Source: Sphingomonas sp. S-NIH.Pt15_0812
Lineage (GTDB): Bacteria > Pseudomonadota > Alphaproteobacteria > Sphingomonadales > Sphingomonadaceae
Assembly: GCF_003951315.1 (NCBI RefSeq)
Contig: NZ_QLJH01000004.1
Span: 62,001-126,000 of the forward strand
Length of the DNA stretch: 64,000 bases
Reading direction: 5' to 3'
Numbering within the stretch: the first letter of the stretch is position 1; every line of letters starts with the position of its first letter. The notes under the pieces are model-generated. The model was given only the letters and a program-made list of their open reading frames with translations. It did not search any database and was not told the origin of the DNA. A program made the translations under genes and the position numbers. Positions 60,521 to 64,000 of this stretch are shown here, piece after piece.

Positions 60521-61429
60521 ATGACCATCGGCATCGTCCCCGACAGCGAGCATCGCGGGTTCGTCGCGCGCCTCCCCGCGACCTTGCGCGGCCTCGCTTT
60601 GCTGGCCCGGTTCGACCGGCCGATCGGCTGGTGGCTGCTGTTCTGGCCCGGTGCGTGGGGCGTGGCGCTGGCCGGCGGGGCGGCGACGCGCTGGCCGCTG
60701 ATCCTGTGGATCCTGGCCGGGTCGATCGCGATGCGCGGCGCGGGCTGCGTCTATAACGACATCATCGACCGCGATCTCGACGCGCAGGTCGCGCGCACCG
60801 CCGCGCGGCCGATCCCCAGCGGCCTCGTCTCGCTGCGCACCGCCTGGCTGTGGCTGGTCGCGCTCAGCCTGGTCGGGCTGGCGGTGCTGGTGCAGCTCCA
60901 CCCGCTCGCCGCCGGGGTCGCGCTCGCCAGCCTGGCGCCGGTCGCCGCCTATCCCTTCATGAAGCGGATCACCTGGTGGCCGCAGGCGTGGCTGGGGCTG
61001 GTCTTCTCCTGGGCGGCGCTGGTCGGGTGGAGCGAGACGGCGGGCGACCTGTCGGCGCCGATCTGGTGGCTCTATCTGGGATCGATCCTGTGGGTGATCG
61101 GCTATGACACCATCTATGCATTGCAGGACCGGGAGGACGATGCGCTGATCGGCGTCCGCTCCTCGGCGCTCAGGATGGGCCGCCGGGTGCGCGGCGGCGT
61201 GGCGGGCTTCTATGCCGGCGCGCTTCTCGCCTGGGCGCTGGCGATCTGGAGCGTCCGGCCCGATCCGCTGGCGGTCGCGGCGCTGGTCCCGGCCGGCCTG
61301 CATCTCGGCTGGCAGGTCGCGACGCTGCGGCCCGACGACGGCGCGGGCGCGCTCGCCCGGTTCCGTAGCAACCGCTCCACCGGGCTGCTGCTGTTCCTCG
61401 CCTTTCTGGTCGTCGGCCTCAGCCGTTAG
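60521..61429 (+). CDS. ubiA: 4-hydroxybenzoate polyprenyltransferase
   Basis: A 302-residue UbiA with about nine helices. The two Asp-rich motifs are NDIIDRDLDAQV (near 78-90) and DTIYALQDREDD (near 198-209), which bind Mg2+ and the polyprenyl diphosphate. It prenylates 4-hydroxybenzoate in ubiquinone synthesis, the electron carrier used by the cyo oxidase in this window. The gene is followed by pmbA on the same strand after 37 bases. Confidence 0.95.
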   Translation: MTIGIVPDSEHRGFVARLPATLRGLALLARFDRPIGWWLLFWPGAWGVALAGGAATRWPLILWILAGSIAMRGAGCVYNDIIDRDLDAQVARTAARPIPSGLVSLRTAWLWLVALSLVGLAVLVQLHPLAAGVALASLAPVAAYPFMKRITWWPQAWLGLVFSWAALVGWSETAGDLSAPIWWLYLGSILWVIGYDTIYALQDREDDALIGVRSSALRMGRRVRGGVAGFYAGALLAWALAIWSVRPDPLAVAALVPAGLHLGWQVATLRPDDGAGALARFRSNRSTGLLLFLAFLVVGLSR

Positions 61430-61466
61430 GTTGCGCGAGCGCAGACCCGCGCTTAAGTCCACGGGC

Positions 61467-62825
61467 ATGTTGTCCCCCGACCAGGCGCGCGACCGCGCCC
61501 AAGACATCGTCGCCCGCGCCACCGCCGCCGGGGCCGATGCCGCCGATGCCGTGTTCGCCGCCGACAGCGCGCTGGAGATTTCGGTGCGGCTCGGCAAGCT
61601 GGAGGATGTCGGCCGGTCGGAAAGCGCCGAGCTGGGCCTGCGCGTCTTCGTCGGCCAGCGTTCGGCGAGCGTGTCCACCTCCGACCTGTCCGACGCGGCG
61701 CTGGACGCGCTGGTCGAACGCGCCGTCGCCATGGCGCGCGAGGCGCCGGAGGATCGCTGGGCCGGCCTCGCGCCCGCCGAGCGGCTGCTCCACGGCGCGC
61801 CGCCGCAGCTCGACCTGGACGATCAGGCGAACGGCCAGGGCGAACCCTCGCCCGAAGCCCTGCGCGACCTGGCGCTGGCGGCCGAGGATGCGGCACGGGC
61901 CGTGCCCGGCGTCACCAACAGCGAAGGCGGCGGGGCCAGCACCTCGCGCAGCCTGTGGGCGCTCGCCACCTCGACCGGATTCGCGGGCGCCTATGCCGCG
62001 ACCGGATACGGCCTGTCCGCCAGCGTGCTGGCCGGCGAGGGCAGCGGGATGCAGCGCGACTATGCGCATCACGGCGCGCGCAAGCGCCAGCATCTCGACA
62101 GTCCCGACGCCATCGGCCGCGAGGCGGGGGAGCGGGCGGTGGCGCGGCTCAATCCCGGCCGCCCGACCAGCGGCGCGATGCCGGTGGTGTTCGACCCGCG
62201 CGTCGGCGCCTCGCTGATCGGCCATCTGGTCGGCGCGATCGGTGGCGCGGCGATCACCCGCCGGACCAGCTTCCTGCTCGACTCGCTGGGCGAGGCGGTG
62301 CTGCCCGCCGGCCTGTCGGTGCGCGACGACCCGCATCGCCCGCACGGCCTGCGCTCCCGCCCCTTCGACGGCGAGGGGCTGGCGGTGTCGCCGACCGCGA
62401 TCGTCGAGGACGGGGTGCTGGAGACGTGGCTGCTCGACTCCGCCGCCGCGCGGCAATTGGGGCTGGAGCCGACCGGCCATGCCAGCCGCGGCATCGGCGG
62501 CGCGCCCGGCGTGTCGACCAGCAACCTCTATCTCGACGGGGGCAAGCTGCCGGTCGAGACGCTGATCGGCGACATCGCCGAGGGCGTCTATGTCACCGAA
62601 TTGATCGGCATGGGCGTGAACGGCGTCACCGGCGACTATAGCCGGGGCGCGGCCGGCTTCCTGATCCGCAACGGCGAGATCGCCGCGCCGGTCGCCGAGT
62701 TCACCATCGCCGGCAACCTGAAGGACATGTTGCTGGCGATGACCGCCGCCAACGACCTGCGCTTCCGCTACGGCGTCAACGTCCCGACGCTGCGGATCGA
62801 CGGGATGACGATCGCGAGTGCCTGA
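61467..62825 (+). CDS. pmbA: TldD/PmbA family protein, PmbA type
   Basis: A 452-residue PmbA/TldE homologue. The family forms TldD-TldE proteases; the TldE partner lacks the zinc motif, as does this sequence. Typical segments are the N-terminal domain with DVGRSESAELGLRVFVG and the C-terminal GVSTSNLYLDGG and MGVNGVTGDYSRGAAGFLIRNGE in parts. TldD-PmbA processes some peptide natural products and degrades unfolded peptides. No tldD is in the window. The start ATG (61467) is in the short gap after ubiA. The gene overlaps cysQ by 8 bases. Confidence 0.93.
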   Translation: MLSPDQARDRAQDIVARATAAGADAADAVFAADSALEISVRLGKLEDVGRSESAELGLRVFVGQRSASVSTSDLSDAALDALVERAVAMAREAPEDRWAGLAPAERLLHGAPPQLDLDDQANGQGEPSPEALRDLALAAEDAARAVPGVTNSEGGGASTSRSLWALATSTGFAGAYAATGYGLSASVLAGEGSGMQRDYAHHGARKRQHLDSPDAIGREAGERAVARLNPGRPTSGAMPVVFDPRVGASLIGHLVGAIGGAAITRRTSFLLDSLGEAVLPAGLSVRDDPHRPHGLRSRPFDGEGLAVSPTAIVEDGVLETWLLDSAAARQLGLEPTGHASRGIGGAPGVSTSNLYLDGGKLPVETLIGDIAEGVYVTELIGMGVNGVTGDYSRGAAGFLIRNGEIAAPVAEFTIAGNLKDMLLAMTAANDLRFRYGVNVPTLRIDGMTIASA

Positions 62826-63600
62826 CCGCTATCTCCTGGAGGCGGCGGTCGATATCGCGCGCGAGGCGGGTCAGATGGCGCTCGCCCGCTGGCGCACCGA
62901 TTTCCGTCGCTGGGAGAAGGAGCCGGGCAGCCCGGTCTGCGAGGTCGACCTGGATGTCGACCGGATGCTGCATGCGCGCCTGTCGGCGCTGCTGCCCGAC
63001 GCCGGCTGGCTGTCGGAGGAGACGGCCGACGCGCCCGACCGGCTGGCGCAGGCCCGCGTCTGGGTGGTCGATCCGATCGACGGCACGCGCGACTATATCC
63101 GGGGGCGCGACGGCTGGTGCGTGTCGATCGCTCTGGTCGAGAATGGCCGCCCGGTCTTCGCGGTGCTCGATGCGCCGGCCCGGCGGGAAAGCTGGGTGGC
63201 GAAGGCGGGGCGCGGCGCGTGGCGCAACGGCGTCGCGCTGGCGGTGGGCGACCGGGTGGAACTGGCGGGCACGCGGGTGCCGGCCGATGCCCTGCCCAAG
63301 GCGGATCGCGACTTCGTGCTGGTCGACAAGCCCAATTCGATCGCGCTGCGCATCGCCATGGTCGCGGCGGACGAGGCGGATCTGGTCGCGACGTTGCGCT
63401 GGGGCAATGAATGGGACATCGCCGCCGCCGTGCTGGTCGCCAGCGAGGCGGGCGCCGGCGTGTCCGACGCGCTGGGCCAGCCCCTGTCGTTCAACAAGCC
63501 CGATCCGCGCGCCTTCGGCGTATTGGTCGCCGCGCCCGGCATCCAGCAGGCGGCCATCGCCCGGCTGGATGAGCGCGCCCGCACGCTGTCGGCCGGATAA
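62818..63600 (+). CDS. cysQ: 3'(2'),5'-bisphosphate nucleotidase, CysQ-like
   Basis: A 260-residue inositol monophosphatase family phosphatase. The metal-binding motif is VVDPIDGTRDY (D85, D88) with upstream EE (67-68) and the downstream Asp in NEWDIAAA. CysQ removes the 3' phosphate from PAP, the by-product of PAPS-using sulfotransferases, and would serve the sulfotransferase at 36428-37885; other inositol-phosphatase-like roles remain possible. Start is GTG, overlapping the pmbA stop by 8 bases, so ubiA-pmbA-cysQ is one unit. Confidence 0.88.
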   Translation: MPDRYLLEAAVDIAREAGQMALARWRTDFRRWEKEPGSPVCEVDLDVDRMLHARLSALLPDAGWLSEETADAPDRLAQARVWVVDPIDGTRDYIRGRDGWCVSIALVENGRPVFAVLDAPARRESWVAKAGRGAWRNGVALAVGDRVELAGTRVPADALPKADRDFVLVDKPNSIALRIAMVAADEADLVATLRWGNEWDIAAAVLVASEAGAGVSDALGQPLSFNKPDPRAFGVLVAAPGIQQAAIARLDERARTLSAG

Positions 63601-63671
63601 GGGCTGATCGATCCTGCTTTTCGCGCGACGACGCGGAGACGCAGGTCCTGCGCCGTGGCGCCCGGTCACCG

Positions 63672-64000
63672 TCACCCCTCCGCGAAGCGAAAGGGTGACA
63701 GGCCGCGTTCGCGATCCTGCACGATCCGCGCCCGGCCGGCGGGCGGGGCGGAGCGTTGCAGGCAATCGGCGCGCAGGCAGGCCCGGCACCCCAATCCGAT
63801 CGGCGTCGCCGCGCCCGCCGGATCGAGCCCGCGCGCCGCGTGCAGGCTGGCCGCCTGCGCGGCGGCGACGCCCAGGCCGATCGCATATTCGACCGGTACC
63901 GCCTCCGGCCCGACCGTCGGCGCGCCCGGCGCGGGCGTGCTGCGCGTCAGCGTGATCCAGCGTGCGCCATCCTCCAGCTCGACCAGTTGCACCCCCGTCG
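63672..64000 (-). CDS. ScfR-type XRE regulator, 3' end only
   Basis: About 109 residues are visible; the start lies beyond the window. The C-terminal IGLGCRACLRADCLQRSAPP followed by GLSPFRF is the signature of the short-chain fatty acyl/XRE-type regulators (ScfRs domain, RamB-like), with conserved cysteines. These regulators have an N-terminal helix-turn-helix and often control glyoxylate or propionate metabolism. The rest of the gene, including the DNA-binding domain, cannot be judged. Confidence 0.82.
   Translation of the reverse strand, partial: TGVQLVELEDGARWITLTRSTPAPGAPTVGPEAVPVEYAIGLGVAAAQAASLHAARGLDPAGAATPIGLGCRACLRADCLQRSAPPAGRARIVQDRERGLSPFRFAEG

Overview
The window looks like part of a Sphingomonadales chromosome, most likely Sphingomonas or a close relative. 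This is an inference from gene content and style, not from a marker gene. The sequence is uniformly GC-rich with strong G/C third-position bias, is densely packed with short overlaps (ATGA, GTGA, TGATG), and carries TonB-dependent receptors, an OprB-type porin, a TorF-type porin, long-form SerA, GCS2-type glutamate-cysteine ligase, a bo3 quinol oxidase and an ScfR-type regulator. No tRNA, rRNA, phage, transposase or CRISPR array was seen.

Layout. 1-2.6 kb: 3' part of a TonB-dependent receptor. 2.6-4.6 kb: ccmB-ccmA-zincin-type protease (minus strand), divergent from a pterin dehydratase. 4.8-7.6 kb: serC-serA serine biosynthesis (minus) with a candidate serC leader RNA. 7.9-10.9 kb: extensin-like lipoprotein, LOG-family protein, and a small secreted protein coupled to a TorF porin. 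11.3-13 kb: membrane-anchored cytochrome c and prephenate dehydratase. 13-16.5 kb: operon chemoreceptor-cheW-OprB porin. 16.5-18.3 kb: AT-rich region with two dyads, then mntH. 18.4-31.3 kb: glycogen locus glgP-glgB-glgC-glgA-pgm-glgX ending in an exported trehalase. 32-37.9 kb: TonB receptor, TPR/Asp-hydroxylase and TPR/sulfotransferase. 37.9-42 kb: cyoABCD. 42-49 kb: CitE-like lyase, small membrane protein, Lhr-like helicase, RidA, FemAB-like protein and a polytopic membrane protein. 49-56.8 kb: DUF885 protein, SulP transporter, six-hairpin glycosidase and an atypical acyltransferase. 56.8-60.3 kb: rsmE-glycosyltransferase-gshA. 60.5-64 kb: ubiA-pmbA-cysQ and the 3' end of an ScfR-type regulator.

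How genes work together. The glycogen locus contains synthesis (glgC, glgA, glgB), breakdown (glgP, glgX) and the Glc-1-P/Glc-6-P link (pgm); four of its junctions are 4-base overlaps. The chemoreceptor, CheW and a carbohydrate porin share one operon. The hydroxylase and sulfotransferase flank each other beside a TonB receptor and may act on a shared protein or peptide substrate; this is the most likely undescribed system here. A SulP transporter and a CysQ-type phosphatase elsewhere in the window fit sulfate/PAPS metabolism but are not linked to it.

Two dispersed palindromic repeat families occupy several intergenic gaps: an almost invariant 90-bp element (three copies plus one diverged) and a second family with a CCGGCGAAGGCCGG core (two copies). 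A heptanucleotide tandem repeat lies in front of the glycosidase gene.
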